DNA of 64,000 nt from Microbacterium enclense. Lineage in GTDB: Bacteria > Actinomycetota > Actinomycetes > Actinomycetales > Microbacteriaceae. Below are positions 44,827 to 53,422 of the stretch, piece by piece; positions within the stretch are counted from its first letter, which is position 1; each line of letters begins with the position of its first letter. A program made the position numbers and the translations under genes. Below the pieces are notes generated by a model. The model was not told the DNA's origin. It worked only from the letters and a program-made list of their open reading frames with translations, and did no database searches. The stretch is from contig NZ_RBZY01000009.1 in assembly GCF_004022425.1 (NCBI RefSeq), positions 1 through 64,000 of the forward strand, read 5' to 3'.

Positions 44827-45471
44827 ATGTCGCTGTTCCGCTTGGATGCCAGCATCCTCCCCGCCTCGAGCGCGAGCCGTTCTCTCGCCGACCTCGTCGA
44901 GCAGGAGTGGGTCGCGGCGCACCCCGACGCGGGTGTCACGCGTCGCGATCTCGCGACCGACCCGGTCCCCGCCACCGCCTGGGCTGACGCCGTCACGGGA
45001 AAGTTCGTCGCTGAAGAGGATCGCTCCGAGGGGCAGCGTGCCGCGCAGGCCCTGGCGACGACCTTCGCCGACGAGCTCATCGGTGCCGAGGCGCTGCTGT
45101 TCGCCGTCCCGCTGTACAACTACGGCGTCTCGCAGCACTTCAAGACCTGGTTCGACCTCGCCTACACCGACCCGCGCATCGACCCGCAGGGTACGGCCCT
45201 TCGCGGCAAGCCCGCGACGCTCGTGACCGTGCTCGGCGGCAACTACGCGCCGGGGACGCCCAAGGAAGGCTGGGACCACTCGACCGGCTGGCTGCGCCGC
45301 GTGCTCGAGGACGTCTGGGGTCTCGACCTGCGCGTCGTCGAGCGGCCGTTCACGCTCGTCGGGGTCAACCCGGCGCTGGATGCCTTCACCGACACGGCCC
45401 TCGCGCTCAAGCTGAAGGCAGAGAGCGACGCCGTGACGTACGGTCGCGAGCTCGCGAAGTCCCGCCCCTGA
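44827..45471 (+). CDS. FMN-dependent NADH azoreductase
   Basis: The 214-residue flavoprotein reduces azo bonds and quinones with NADH; AzoR-type. The flavodoxin-like fold is visible: phosphate loop SILPASSASRSLADL, the FMN-contacting ALLFAVPLYNYGVSQHFKTW, and LVTVLGGNYAPGTPKEGWDH. In the family it serves detoxification of quinones. It is probably repressed by the adjacent HxlR regulator. The ribosome site is GGAGTC, five bases upstream. Confidence 0.92.
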   Translation: MSLFRLDASILPASSASRSLADLVEQEWVAAHPDAGVTRRDLATDPVPATAWADAVTGKFVAEEDRSEGQRAAQALATTFADELIGAEALLFAVPLYNYGVSQHFKTWFDLAYTDPRIDPQGTALRGKPATLVTVLGGNYAPGTPKEGWDHSTGWLRRVLEDVWGLDLRVVERPFTLVGVNPALDAFTDTALALKLKAESDAVTYGRELAKSRP

Positions 45472-45473
45472 AC

Positions 45474-45536
45474 GCGTGAGGGGTCGAAATGTGTCGCCTC
45501 GAGCCACCAGAAGCGACGATTGTTGACCCCTCACGC
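45474..45536. terminator. long intergenic hairpin
   Basis: GCGTGAGGGGTC (45474) pairs perfectly with GACCCCTCACGC (45525), and inner GTCGC/GCGAC pairs extend it. It lies between the convergent azoreductase and exporter permease genes. Confidence 0.65.
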
Positions 45537-45549
45537 CTCACGCGACCGG

Positions 45550-46836
45550 TCAGTACCGGATCGCGTCGATCACCTTCACCCGGACCGCGACGAGAGCCGG
45601 CAGCAGGCCCGCGAGCGCACCGACCGCGGTGGCCGCGACGAGCCCGGTGATCGCGGCATCCACGGGGAAGGGTGGGAAGTCGCTCACCATCCCCTGACCG
45701 ATCTGGTCGCGCAGCCACGGCGACTGGACGATGAGGATGGATGCCATCACCCCGACGGCTCCCGCGACCACCGTGGCCACGACGCTCTCCATCATGACGG
45801 CGAAGAACACCCGGCTCGCGGTCGCGCCGAAGCTCCGGCGAATGCCGATCTCGCGCACGCGCTGTTTCACGGTCACGAGCGCGATGTTGACCAATCCCAG
45901 CGCGCCCAGGAGCAGTACGAGCACCGCGATGCCGATGACGACCATCTTGGTGACCAGGAACGGATCCTCGCCGTACGTCGCCCAGTCCTGGCGGCTGATG
46001 TTCACCTCCGTGCCCTCGCCCAGGGCGGCGGCGAGGTCACGGGTCACGAGCGTCGTCAGCTGATCGGCGAGCTCGGGCGGCACCCACATCTCGTACTGCG
46101 ACTGCGGGGCACCCCCGTACGGCGCGCCCGCGGCGGTGTCCGCGCCGCCGCGACCGATCGCGGCGTCCTGCACGGCCTGCGCCTGGGAGGCGAGCATGAA
46201 CATCGAGGGCTCGGTCTCCCACGTCAGCGACGGTGTGACGCCCACGACGACCGCGGTCGTTCCCCCCGGGGCGATCCCGGAAGCCGCGCCGGGCACCGCC
46301 TGTCCGCCCAGTGCCACGACCGGGTGCGTGGACAGGTCGGGGCGACCCATCCGGTCCCAGAAGATCTCGTTGACGATGAGCCGCGGCGCCAGCTGTTCGG
46401 CATCCATCGGCGTGAACCATTCGCCCTCGAGCATCCGGACGCGGTGCATCTCGCCGTAGGGCTGATCGACCGCCTGGGTCGCGACCTGGGCGACGCCGCC
46501 GACGAACGGCACCATCTGCGACGTCTGCTGCGCGCGCGTCGCGTAGGCGATGTCGTAGCGCTGCACGACGTCGTTCCAGGCGGCATCCATCCGCTGCGGG
46601 TCGATCTCGCCGTCCAGACGGAAGGCCGACACGTTCAGGCTCGCGGGACGGCCGCTCTGCCGCTCGCTCATCTCCTGGTTCGCCTGCTGCACGATCGCGC
46701 CGAGGGCGACCACGGTCGTCAGCGAGCACACCGCGACGGCGACCCCGATGAGCGACAGCAGCACGCGCGTGCGATGGACCCGCACCTCCTGCCATGCCTC
46801 GAGCAGGGCGCCGACGAGGCTCGCCAGCGCGCGCAT
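45550..46836 (-). CDS. MacB-like ABC transporter permease
   Basis: The 428-residue permease has four transmembrane helices: one near the N-terminus (about 25-48), then a large extracytoplasmic domain of about 240 residues, and three at the C-terminus (about 305-330, 350-378, 390-415), with the FtsX-type motif VKQRVREIGIRRSFGATASRV. This MacB/LolE topology exports peptides, antibiotics or lipoproteins together with an adaptor protein. The start overlaps the ATPase stop by one base. Confidence 0.92.
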   Translation of the reverse strand: MRALASLVGALLEAWQEVRVHRTRVLLSLIGVAVAVCSLTTVVALGAIVQQANQEMSERQSGRPASLNVSAFRLDGEIDPQRMDAAWNDVVQRYDIAYATRAQQTSQMVPFVGGVAQVATQAVDQPYGEMHRVRMLEGEWFTPMDAEQLAPRLIVNEIFWDRMGRPDLSTHPVVALGGQAVPGAASGIAPGGTTAVVVGVTPSLTWETEPSMFMLASQAQAVQDAAIGRGGADTAAGAPYGGAPQSQYEMWVPPELADQLTTLVTRDLAAALGEGTEVNISRQDWATYGEDPFLVTKMVVIGIAVLVLLLGALGLVNIALVTVKQRVREIGIRRSFGATASRVFFAVMMESVVATVVAGAVGVMASILIVQSPWLRDQIGQGMVSDFPPFPVDAAITGLVAATAVGALAGLLPALVAVRVKVIDAIRY

Positions 46837-47606
46837 CAGCGGGCCTCCTCGACGTCGGCATCCGCGTCCTCGGTCGGCGCCATCTCCCGCACCTCGCGCC
46901 GCGTGCGCGGTTCGAGCGTCGGGTCGTCGACGGGGGTCAGGATGCCGCGATCGAGGCGGAAGTGCCGCCGGGCGCGCCGGGCGATCATGGGGTCGTGCGT
47001 GATGATCACCTGGGCCGCATCGGTGCGCTCGGCGACCTCGTCGATGAGTTCCATGACGCTCTGCCCCGTGTCGAGGTCGAGCGCGCCGGTCGGTTCGTCG
47101 GCGAGGATCAGGCGGGGCCCGCGCACCAGGGAACGAGCGATCGCGACGCGTTGCTGTTCGCCGCCGGACAGGCGGTCCGGCAGGCTGTGCAGGCGGTGCC
47201 CGAGACCGACGAGGTCGAGCATCTCGGCGGCGATCCTGGTGCGTCGCCAGAACGTGCGTCCGCTGGAGTAGAGCAGCGGCATCGTGACGTTCTCGAGGGC
47301 TGTGCGCCCCTGCAACAGGTTGAACTGCTGGAAGACGAATCCGATCGCCGCGCCTCGGAGGCGGTCGCGGCGCGCGGTCGACAGCCGGCGCACCGGGTCA
47401 CCGTCGAACGTGATCTCGCCGCTCGTGGGCAGATCGAGCAGGCCAAGGAGGTTCAGCAGTGTCGACTTGCCCGAACCGGACCGGCCGACGATCGACACGT
47501 GGTCGCGCGGCTCGATCGTGAGGTCCACTCCCGAGAGGATCGTCAGCGCGGGCTGATCCGGCGGGAGGACCGTGCGAGTGACCTCGCGCAGCTCCAGCAG
47601 GCTCAC
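46836..47606 (-). CDS. ABC transporter ATP-binding protein
   Basis: The 256-residue ATPase has Walker A GRSGSGKSTLLNLLG, Q-loop VFQQFNLLQGRT, the signature LSGGEQQRVAIA, Walker B LILADEPTGALD and H-loop IITHDP, typical of the MacB/LolD family. GTG 47606 was chosen because it overlaps the adaptor stop as GTGA; the longer frame runs into the adaptor gene. An acidic C-terminal extension follows the core domain. Confidence 0.95.
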   Translation of the reverse strand: MSLLELREVTRTVLPPDQPALTILSGVDLTIEPRDHVSIVGRSGSGKSTLLNLLGLLDLPTSGEITFDGDPVRRLSTARRDRLRGAAIGFVFQQFNLLQGRTALENVTMPLLYSSGRTFWRRTRIAAEMLDLVGLGHRLHSLPDRLSGGEQQRVAIARSLVRGPRLILADEPTGALDLDTGQSVMELIDEVAERTDAAQVIITHDPMIARRARRHFRLDRGILTPVDDPTLEPRTRREVREMAPTEDADADVEEAR

Positions 47607-48646
47607 GGCAGCGGGACCGATTCGCAGTACATGGAGCCGTCGGGGTAGGTGGTGCACCCGTCCGTCGCGCCGGCCATGGCGCCCGGTGCGAACTCGAGGA
47701 TCTGCTCACCTTCGGTGAGCCCCTCGGTGATCTGGACCTGGCTGCCGTCCGTGAGCCCGAGAGCCACGGCGCGCTCTTCGGCCGCGCCGTCCGGGGTCGA
47801 GACCCACACCGTGCCGCTCTGCGCGGCGCCGCGGACGGCGGTCGTCGGGACGACGAGCACGTTCTCGGCGATGCCTCCCGAGATCGTCATCTCGGCGGCG
47901 AGCCTGGCGAAGACGGTGACGTCGCCGGGCACCGCGCACGTCGCGGTCGTGCCGGAACCGGCCGCGCCGCCCGCGGAGCCGGTGTCGCCGGACGTCGGGG
48001 CCGTGTCGGCCTGTTCCCCCGCCAGCGGGGTCGTGATGCGCAGGTTCGTGCACGTGAAGGCGGCGGGCCCTCCGGTGATCGTGACGGATGCCTCGCCGGG
48101 GCGGTTCAGCAGACGGTACTGCTGCGCGGGCTCGAGGCTTCCCGAGACCGAGAACGACGGCGGAGCGACGTTACCGGCCGCGGCCCCGACCGCGAGCTCC
48201 TGCCCCTCGATGACCGACAGCGAACTGAGCGTTCCCGCGATGGGCGCCTCGACGTCCTCGTAGCGGAAGATCGCCGGCTTCGGCTTGCCCTCGGCATCCA
48301 CGCTGTCGGCCGGGTCGCGCTCGATCGGCACCTTGACGTCGAAGATCACGTCGCCCTGGGCGACGGTCGCGCCCTGGGCGATGAAGATCCTGTTCACCGT
48401 GCCGGCCGCGGTCGATTTCAGCGGCACCGCCGGATCGGCCGACACCGCGGCTGTGATCACCACATCGTTCGTGATCGTGCCGGTCATCACCGCGACCGTC
48501 GGCTCGACGATGGTCCCGGTCGGCTGCGCCGGATCGGCCTCGGCGGGCCGATCGGGAAAGAACGCCAGCTTGATCAGTGCGGCGGCGATGATCGCCACCA
48601 GCAGCATGCGCAGGATCGGAAAGATCCACGTGCGTGCGATCCCCAT
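47603..48646 (-). CDS. HlyD/RND-type membrane-fusion adaptor
   Basis: The 347-residue protein has an N-terminal transmembrane anchor (about 9-29), a barrel-sandwich domain (LKSTAAGTVNRIFIAQGATVAQGDVI) with a repeated lipoyl-like half (VEAPIAGTLSSLSVIEGQELAVGAAAG), and the family C-terminal domain (VLVVPTTAVRGAAQSGTVWV). Adaptors of this type link MacB-like permeases to the exterior. The three genes form a co-translated exporter operon in the order adaptor, ATPase, permease. The substrate is unknown. Confidence 0.9.
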   Translation of the reverse strand: MGIARTWIFPILRMLLVAIIAAALIKLAFFPDRPAEADPAQPTGTIVEPTVAVMTGTITNDVVITAAVSADPAVPLKSTAAGTVNRIFIAQGATVAQGDVIFDVKVPIERDPADSVDAEGKPKPAIFRYEDVEAPIAGTLSSLSVIEGQELAVGAAAGNVAPPSFSVSGSLEPAQQYRLLNRPGEASVTITGGPAAFTCTNLRITTPLAGEQADTAPTSGDTGSAGGAAGSGTTATCAVPGDVTVFARLAAEMTISGGIAENVLVVPTTAVRGAAQSGTVWVSTPDGAAEERAVALGLTDGSQVQITEGLTEGEQILEFAPGAMAGATDGCTTYPDGSMYCESVPLP

Positions 48647-48749
48647 GAAGCCCCCCGGAACGGTGATCGTCGTCTCCCTTCACCCTAGGGGATGGGCCCG
48701 ACGCTCCCCGCCCGGGGGACGCTGCGGGGTCAGTGGGGGTCGGCGGCGT

Positions 48750-49487
48750 TCACCGCGCGGACCGTCTCGGCGTAGACGCCGCGCGCCTCCGCGTGCGAAG
48801 GAACCCGACCCGCTCGACCTGGATCTCCGTGGCATCCGGCTGTTCCCGCAGGATCGTCATGACCTCGTCGGCGAAGTCATCCAGCGGCATCGCGAACGCG
48901 CTCTCGCGCTGGCCCGGGAGCAGGTCGGTGGCGACCGAGGGCGGTTCGAGCTCGAGCACGGATACCGACGTGCCCTCCAACTGCAGGCGCAGCGACTCGC
49001 TGAACATGTGGATCGCCGCCTTCGTGGCGTTGTAGGTCGGGGTGGCACGCAGCGGCACGAAAGCGAGGCCGGACGACACGGTCATGATCGTGGCATCCGG
49101 CTGCTCCTGGAGATGGGGAAGCAGGGCAGCGATGAGACGCAGCGGTCCGAGGACGTTGGTCGTCACCGTCTCCTCGGCCGTAGCCAGGACATCGGGGCCG
49201 ACGGTCCAGTCCTCCACCCGCATGACCCCCGCCATCGTGACGAGCACGTTCAGCCGAGGGTGTCGCGAGACCACCTCGCGCGTCACCTCCGCGATGGATG
49301 CAGCGTCGGCGGTGTCGATGCGGACGGTGTCGATACCTGGGTGCGTGCCGGCGATCTCGTCGAGGAGTTCCTGACGGCGGCCGCCGACGATGACGGTATT
49401 GCCGGCTGCGACCAGACGCTCGGCGAGAGCGAGGCCGATCCCACTCGTGGCGCCGGGGATGAAGATGGTGTTTCCGGTGATGTTCAT
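48750..49487 (-). CDS. SDR family oxidoreductase with frameshifted 3' end
   Basis: This DltE-like short-chain dehydrogenase keeps the cofactor loop FIPGATSGIGLALAERL, a Met-Ala-Gly of VTMAGVM in place of NNAG, the catalytic Ser in TVSSGLAF and Tyr/Lys in YNATKAAIHM. In the open frame it ends VERVGFLRTRRRAAS..., but shifting one base after FLR gives HAEARGVYAETVRAVNAADPH and a stop at 48730, the expected end of this family. One base therefore appears missing near 48792-48800, by mutation or sequencing error. The catalytic core is intact, so activity may survive. It diverges from the MmyB-type regulator. Confidence 0.8.
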   Translation of the reverse strand: MNITGNTIFIPGATSGIGLALAERLVAAGNTVIVGGRRQELLDEIAGTHPGIDTVRIDTADAASIAEVTREVVSRHPRLNVLVTMAGVMRVEDWTVGPDVLATAEETVTTNVLGPLRLIAALLPHLQEQPDATIMTVSSGLAFVPLRATPTYNATKAAIHMFSESLRLQLEGTSVSVLELEPPSVATDLLPGQRESAFAMPLDDFADEVMTILREQPDATEIQVERVGFLRTRRRAASTPRRSAR

Positions 49488-49589
49488 GGGGCCAGTCTTC
49501 GAGGTGCGGAAGGTGGCATCCAGGTCCGGTCCGTCCGGGGGACTGGCGATCCCTGGATGCCGCCCACCCCGCGCCCGCAGGATGGAGGC

Positions 49590-50435
49590 ATGGACCGAAG
49601 CGGAATGGCGGATTTCCTGCGCGCACGCCGGGAGGCGCTGCGGCCCGGCGACGTCGGATTGACGGAGGGGCCGCGGCGGCGGACGACGGGCCTGCGGCGC
49701 GAGGAGGTGGCGGCCGCGGCGGCGATGTCGGTCGACTACTACACGCGCCTGGAACAGCAACGGGGTCCGCAGCCCAGCACCACCGTGCTCGCCGCTCTCG
49801 CCCGAGCCCTGCGGCTGACCAGCGACGAACGCGACTACCTCTTCCGCCTCGCCGGCCACGCCGTGCCGGATCGGCTCGGTCGCGCCGACCACGTGTCGCC
49901 GGCGTTGCAGCGCGTGTTCGCGCGCCTGGGGGACACGCCGGCGCTGATCATCTCGCACGTCGGCGAGACGCTGGCGCAGAACGCCCTCGGCATCGCCCTG
50001 CTCGGCGACCACGTCGGAGCTCGCGGCTGGGCGCGGTTCGAGGCGTGGCGGTGGTTCGTGACGCCGCACGTCGATCGCGAGATCTACCCGGCGGACGATC
50101 GCGAACGTCAGAGCCGCGCGATCGTCGCGGGACTCCGCGCCGCGTACGGCGTCCTCGGCGCGTCGTCCACGGCGGGCGAGCTCGTCTCCGAGTTGCTCCC
50201 GCGCAGCGAGGAGTTCCGCACCCTGTGGGAGCGGCAGGAGGTCGCGCAACGCTTCGCCGACCACAAGGTCCTCGTGCACCGTGAACTCGGCGCCATCGAG
50301 GTCGACTGCCAGGTGCTCTTCACCGAAGACCGCAGCCAGGCGCTTCTGGTGCTGACTCCTGAACCGCGGAGCGAGGCGGAGGAGAAGATCCGTTTGCTCG
50401 GCGTCCTGGGCGTCCAGCGCTTCTCGCCGGAGTGA
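49590..50435 (+). CDS. MmyB-type helix-turn-helix regulator
   Basis: The 281-residue regulator has an XRE helix-turn-helix at the N-terminus (residues 5-80, with VGLTEGPRRRTTGLRREEVA and YYTRLEQQRG, the MmyB-family signature) and a ligand-binding MmyB domain (PALIISHVGETLAQN onward, PAS-like). In family members of Actinobacteria, it controls adjacent oxidoreductase genes. Here it diverges from the SDR gene with 102 bases between the starts, so the SDR is a probable target. GGAGG lies close upstream of the ATG. Confidence 0.9.
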   Translation: MDRSGMADFLRARREALRPGDVGLTEGPRRRTTGLRREEVAAAAAMSVDYYTRLEQQRGPQPSTTVLAALARALRLTSDERDYLFRLAGHAVPDRLGRADHVSPALQRVFARLGDTPALIISHVGETLAQNALGIALLGDHVGARGWARFEAWRWFVTPHVDREIYPADDRERQSRAIVAGLRAAYGVLGASSTAGELVSELLPRSEEFRTLWERQEVAQRFADHKVLVHRELGAIEVDCQVLFTEDRSQALLVLTPEPRSEAEEKIRLLGVLGVQRFSPE

Positions 50436-50621
50436 AACCGCGGGATGCCACGCGCAATGCGGGAGAGATTCACGCGACAGCTCTCCCGGAGGGGCCGCAC
50501 GAGGCGAAGGCGTCCCGGGGATTGCTGCTTCTGACGGGCGTGTATAGGCGGGTATTGCCAGCCCCTTGTGAGGCTGCGATATCACAGCTCTCACGACCGC
50601 GGAGCGAATACGTCCGAGGTG

Positions 50622-50627
50622 TAGAGT
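50622..50627 (+). promoter_or_regulatory. -10 box of the first lsr2
   Basis: TAGAGT, nine bases before the ATG at 50637, leaves a very short leader. The 200-base region upstream contains no gene and is less GC-rich than the rest; I see no further element there. Confidence 0.4.
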
Positions 50628-50636
50628 TCTGTCACC

Positions 50637-50984
50637 ATGGCAATTAAGCACATCACGCATCTGGTAGACGATCTCGACGGAAACGTCCTCGAAGAGGGCG
50701 ACGGAAAGCAGATCACTTTTTCGGTCGAAGGCCGCTCGTACGAAATCGACCTCTCCGATCGGAACGCCGACAAGTTCTACGCGGCCGTCGCCCCGTTCGT
50801 GGACGCCGCCCGCGCTGTCAATCGGTCGGGTTCCGCGCCTCGGCGTGGCCGTTCCCCGCGGCGGTCGAGCGACATCGACCTGGCCGCCGTCCGTGAATGG
50901 GCACGCGCGAACGGGCACACCGTGAGCGACCGCGGTCGTATCCCCGCGTCGGTTCTCGAGGCCTATGGGGCCGCCAATTCCTGA
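50637..50984 (+). CDS. lsr2: Lsr2-family nucleoid protein (copy 1)
   Basis: Lsr2 is the actinobacterial H-NS analogue that coats AT-rich DNA and silences acquired genes. The 115-residue protein has the dimerisation domain ([31 protein letters not shown]) and the C-terminal DNA-binding domain ending [26 protein letters not shown], which includes the RGR AT-hook-like motif. The basic linker is [14 protein letters not shown]. Its 3' end overlaps the acetolactate decarboxylase gene by 20 bases. Confidence 0.95.
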   Translation: MAIKHITHLVDDLDGNVLEEGDGKQITFSVEGRSYEIDLSDRNADKFYAAVAPFVDAARAVNRSGSAPRRGRSPRRSSDIDLAAVREWARANGHTVSDRGRIPASVLEAYGAANS

Positions 50985-51744
50985 CGGTGCGGTCCTGCCG
51001 TCGAGTGATGGCAGGGCTCCCGTACTCCCCGGCGCCGTCCGGCAATTCGCGGTGCTGGATGCCTTGATGGGCGGCGTCTACAGCTCGGGTATTCCTGTTT
51101 CCGAGCTCGATTCCTGGGGAGACACCGGAATCGGCTGCTGCGAGGGCCTCGGTGGAGAGGTGATCCTCATCGACGGGGAAGCCTTCGAGTGCACCGTGGA
51201 TGCCGAGCCCCGGCGCATGCGTCACGACGAGACGCTGCCGTTCGTCGAGGTCTGTCCGATGGGGGACGTTCCGGGCGAGCCGATGGCGGGTCTCGGTCTG
51301 GACGGCCTCACGGCGGCGGTGGAGCAACGGTTGGCGAGCCGGAACCTCTTCCACGCGGTGCGGATCGACGGAGTTCTGACACGGGTCCGCACGCGCGTGA
51401 CCGCGAAGCAGCACGGGCCCGGGCGTCCCCTCGCGGAGGTCGCGGCGGAGCAGATCGAGACCGAGACGCGTTCTTGTTCGGGAACACTGATCGGATTCTG
51501 GATGCCGCGGATCTATCAGGGCATCTCTGTGGCCGGCCTGCACCTGCACTTTCTCAGCGACGATCGTCGAGTGGGCGGACACGTTCTCGACCTCGACATC
51601 GGCGCGGCCGTTCTGCGCGTGTGCGGATATTCGCAGTTCTCGCTTCGACTTCCGCTGGATGAGCATTTCCTGTCGACCGAACTCACTCACGGCGAGGATC
51701 ACCGCATCGTCGCGGTCGAAGGTGGCGCGGAGCGATCTTCGTAG
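50965..51744 (+). CDS. budA: acetolactate decarboxylase
   Basis: This enzyme decarboxylates acetolactate to acetoin. The 259-residue protein shows the family pattern [42 protein letters not shown], the [19 protein letters not shown] segment, and the metal site [18 protein letters not shown] with the three His in HxH and GGH. In the family a zinc ion and a conserved Glu and Arg complete the site. It starts inside the first lsr2 gene and lies between two lsr2 genes. No acetolactate synthase or other acetoin gene is nearby. Confidence 0.9.
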   Translation: MGPPIPDGAVLPSSDGRAPVLPGAVRQFAVLDALMGGVYSSGIPVSELDSWGDTGIGCCEGLGGEVILIDGEAFECTVDAEPRRMRHDETLPFVEVCPMGDVPGEPMAGLGLDGLTAAVEQRLASRNLFHAVRIDGVLTRVRTRVTAKQHGPGRPLAEVAAEQIETETRSCSGTLIGFWMPRIYQGISVAGLHLHFLSDDRRVGGHVLDLDIGAAVLRVCGYSQFSLRLPLDEHFLSTELTHGEDHRIVAVEGGAERSS

Positions 51745-51780
51745 AATGACTGACGATGCGAGCGGGGTTATTTCTCGGGT

Positions 51781-51795
51781 GAAGTCGTCGACTTC
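51781..51795. promoter_or_regulatory. GAAGTCG-T-CGACTTC dyad
   Basis: A perfect seven-base inverted repeat with one-base spacer, 27 bases before the -10 of the second lsr2. Candidate operator. Confidence 0.4.
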
Positions 51796-51822
51796 CTAGG
51801 TAATCTTTTCGTTCGAACGTTC

Positions 51823-51828
51823 TACAAT
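51823..51828 (+). promoter_or_regulatory. -10 box of the second lsr2
   Basis: TACAAT, six bases before the ATG at 51835. Confidence 0.6.
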
Positions 51829-51834
51829 CACACC

Positions 51835-52173
51835 ATGGCGAAAAAGCAGATCACGCAACTCATCGACGACCTCGACGGGTCCGTCATCGACGACGGCACT
51901 ACGATCCATTTCTCGGTCGAGGGGCGCGCCTATGAGATCGATCTCTCATCCGACAATGCGAAGAAGCTCCGCGAGGCGTTCGAGCCTTTCGTGTCGGCCG
52001 GTCGTCCTCTCGGTTCCGTTCCGTCGGGAGCTCGTCGCCCGACCAAGCCGCGTTCGGATTCGGGCCGCGATCTCGGTGACGTGCGTACGTGGGCCGAAGA
52101 GAACGGCTATTCCATCAACTCTCGCGGCCGTATCTCCGCCACGGTCCTCGAAGCGTACGACGCCGCGCACTGA
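51835..52173 (+). CDS. lsr2: Lsr2-family nucleoid protein (copy 2)
   Basis: The 112-residue paralogue is divergent from copy 1 but keeps both domains: TQLIDDLDGSVIDDGT with IHFSVEGRAYEIDLS, and VRTWAEENGYSINSRGRISATVLEAYDAAH. The linker is less basic (SGARRPTKPRSDSGRD). Paralogues of this kind can form heterodimers and have different targets. It has its own leaderless promoter and a strong terminator. Confidence 0.95.
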   Translation: MAKKQITQLIDDLDGSVIDDGTTIHFSVEGRAYEIDLSSDNAKKLREAFEPFVSAGRPLGSVPSGARRPTKPRSDSGRDLGDVRTWAEENGYSINSRGRISATVLEAYDAAH

Positions 52174-52183
52174 GCCGAAGAAG

Positions 52184-52210
52184 AACCCCGGATGCGTGGC
52201 ATCCGGGGTT
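52184..52210 (+). terminator. lsr2 copy 2 terminator
   Basis: AACCCCGGATG and CATCCGGGGTT pair perfectly with a CGTGG loop; TCTTC follows. It also serves the convergent dehydrogenase gene. Confidence 0.85.
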
Positions 52211-52230
52211 TCTTCATGTCCGAACGACGA

Positions 52231-53304
52231 TTAGACGAGGGCGGTCGATGAGGCCCCGACGCGCAGGCGGTCGGCCGCGAGACCCTCGGCGGCGGCCAGC
52301 GGCGTGACACCGCGCGTCTCGGCCTCGGTGAAGACCTGGCGCAGCGTGTCGCCGATTCCGGCGACGCGGTCCATGATCGCCTCGCGCGAGCCGAGCTGCT
52401 TGGCCACGAAGTCCAGGTAGATCACACCCCCCGCATTGACCACGAAGTCCGGGGCGTACAGCACGCCCCGGGCGGCGAGGCGCTCGGCACCCGCGCGCTC
52501 GGCGAGGGGGTTGTTCGCGGGTCCGCAGACGGCACGAGCGTCGAGCGCGTCGATGACGTCGTCCGTGAGGACGCCGCCGATGCCGGCCGGGACGAACACG
52601 TCGGCGGGCACGAGATGCACCTCGCTCGGCTCGACCCAGGCGGCGCCCAGTCGAGCGGCGAGCGTCCGCTTGGCCGGGTTCACATCGGTGACCGTGAGCA
52701 CCGCGCCCTCGGAGGCGAGGCGTTCCGCCAAACGGCCGCCGACCTGGCCGAGCCCGGCCACGGTGATCCGGCGGTCGCGCACCTCGCCGGAACCGACGAC
52801 CCGCTCCAGCGTCGCCACGAGCGACGCGTACACGCCGAGGCTGGTGGGGCCTGCAGGCTCGCCCGAACCGCCGACGGCATCGGGAAGGCCCACCACGTGC
52901 GCCGTGCGCTCGCTGACCACGAGCATGTCCTCGGTGGTGGAACCCACGTCCTCCGCTGTCCGATAGAGCCCGCCCAGGCTCTCGACGGCGTCGCCGAGAT
53001 CGAGGAAGGCGGCGCGGCGCCGGTCGGCGTCGAGCACCGTTTCGGGCGGAAGGCCGATGACGGACTTGCCGCCCCCGGCGTCGAGGCCTGCCGCCGCGTT
53101 CTTCAGCGTCATCGCGGCCGACAGGCGCAGGGCGTCGCCGAGAGCGTCGCTCCAGTGCGGGTAGGTCCACAGGCGCGCGCCGCCGAGAGCGGAGCCGAGC
53201 ACGGAGGAGTGCAGGGCGACGGAGATGAACAGGCCGCTGCGGCGTCCCGTCACCACCTCCACGCGCTCGTGGACGAAATCGGGCAGGGGGAGGGCGTTGG
53301 TCAT
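52231..53304 (-). CDS. Glu/Leu/Phe/Val dehydrogenase
   Basis: This enzyme deaminates a branched-chain or related amino acid with NAD. The 357-residue protein has the catalytic Lys in LDAGGGKSVIGLP, LRLSAAMTLKNAAAG with a second conserved Lys, the Rossmann loop VAGLGQVGGRLAERL, and the C-terminal ANNPLAERAGAERLAARG. Length and motifs fit leucine/valine dehydrogenase rather than glutamate dehydrogenase. ATG 53304 starts the conserved region. Confidence 0.9.
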   Translation of the reverse strand: MTNALPLPDFVHERVEVVTGRRSGLFISVALHSSVLGSALGGARLWTYPHWSDALGDALRLSAAMTLKNAAAGLDAGGGKSVIGLPPETVLDADRRRAAFLDLGDAVESLGGLYRTAEDVGSTTEDMLVVSERTAHVVGLPDAVGGSGEPAGPTSLGVYASLVATLERVVGSGEVRDRRITVAGLGQVGGRLAERLASEGAVLTVTDVNPAKRTLAARLGAAWVEPSEVHLVPADVFVPAGIGGVLTDDVIDALDARAVCGPANNPLAERAGAERLAARGVLYAPDFVVNAGGVIYLDFVAKQLGSREAIMDRVAGIGDTLRQVFTEAETRGVTPLAAAEGLAADRLRVGASSTALV

Positions 53305-53410
53305 CGCGTTCCTTTGGTCGGTCGCCTTGTGGGCGGCTCTGTCGTGGGTGCCGCGGCGTTGCGGCATCCACTCCCATTGTGACCCGGCGGTGCGGTGCGG
53401 GCGAGCGCTC

Positions 53411-53416
53411 TATGCT
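53411..53416 (+). promoter_or_regulatory. -10 box of the YbaK-like gene
   Basis: TATGCT, six bases before the ATG at 53423. Confidence 0.55.
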
Positions 53417-53422
53417 GGCGCG

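Noticed and set aside
51808-51823. A LexA box at TTCGAACGTTC before the second lsr2
   Set aside because: The GAAC and GTTC half-sites abut with no 4-base spacer, so it does not match the LexA site seen at imuA'.
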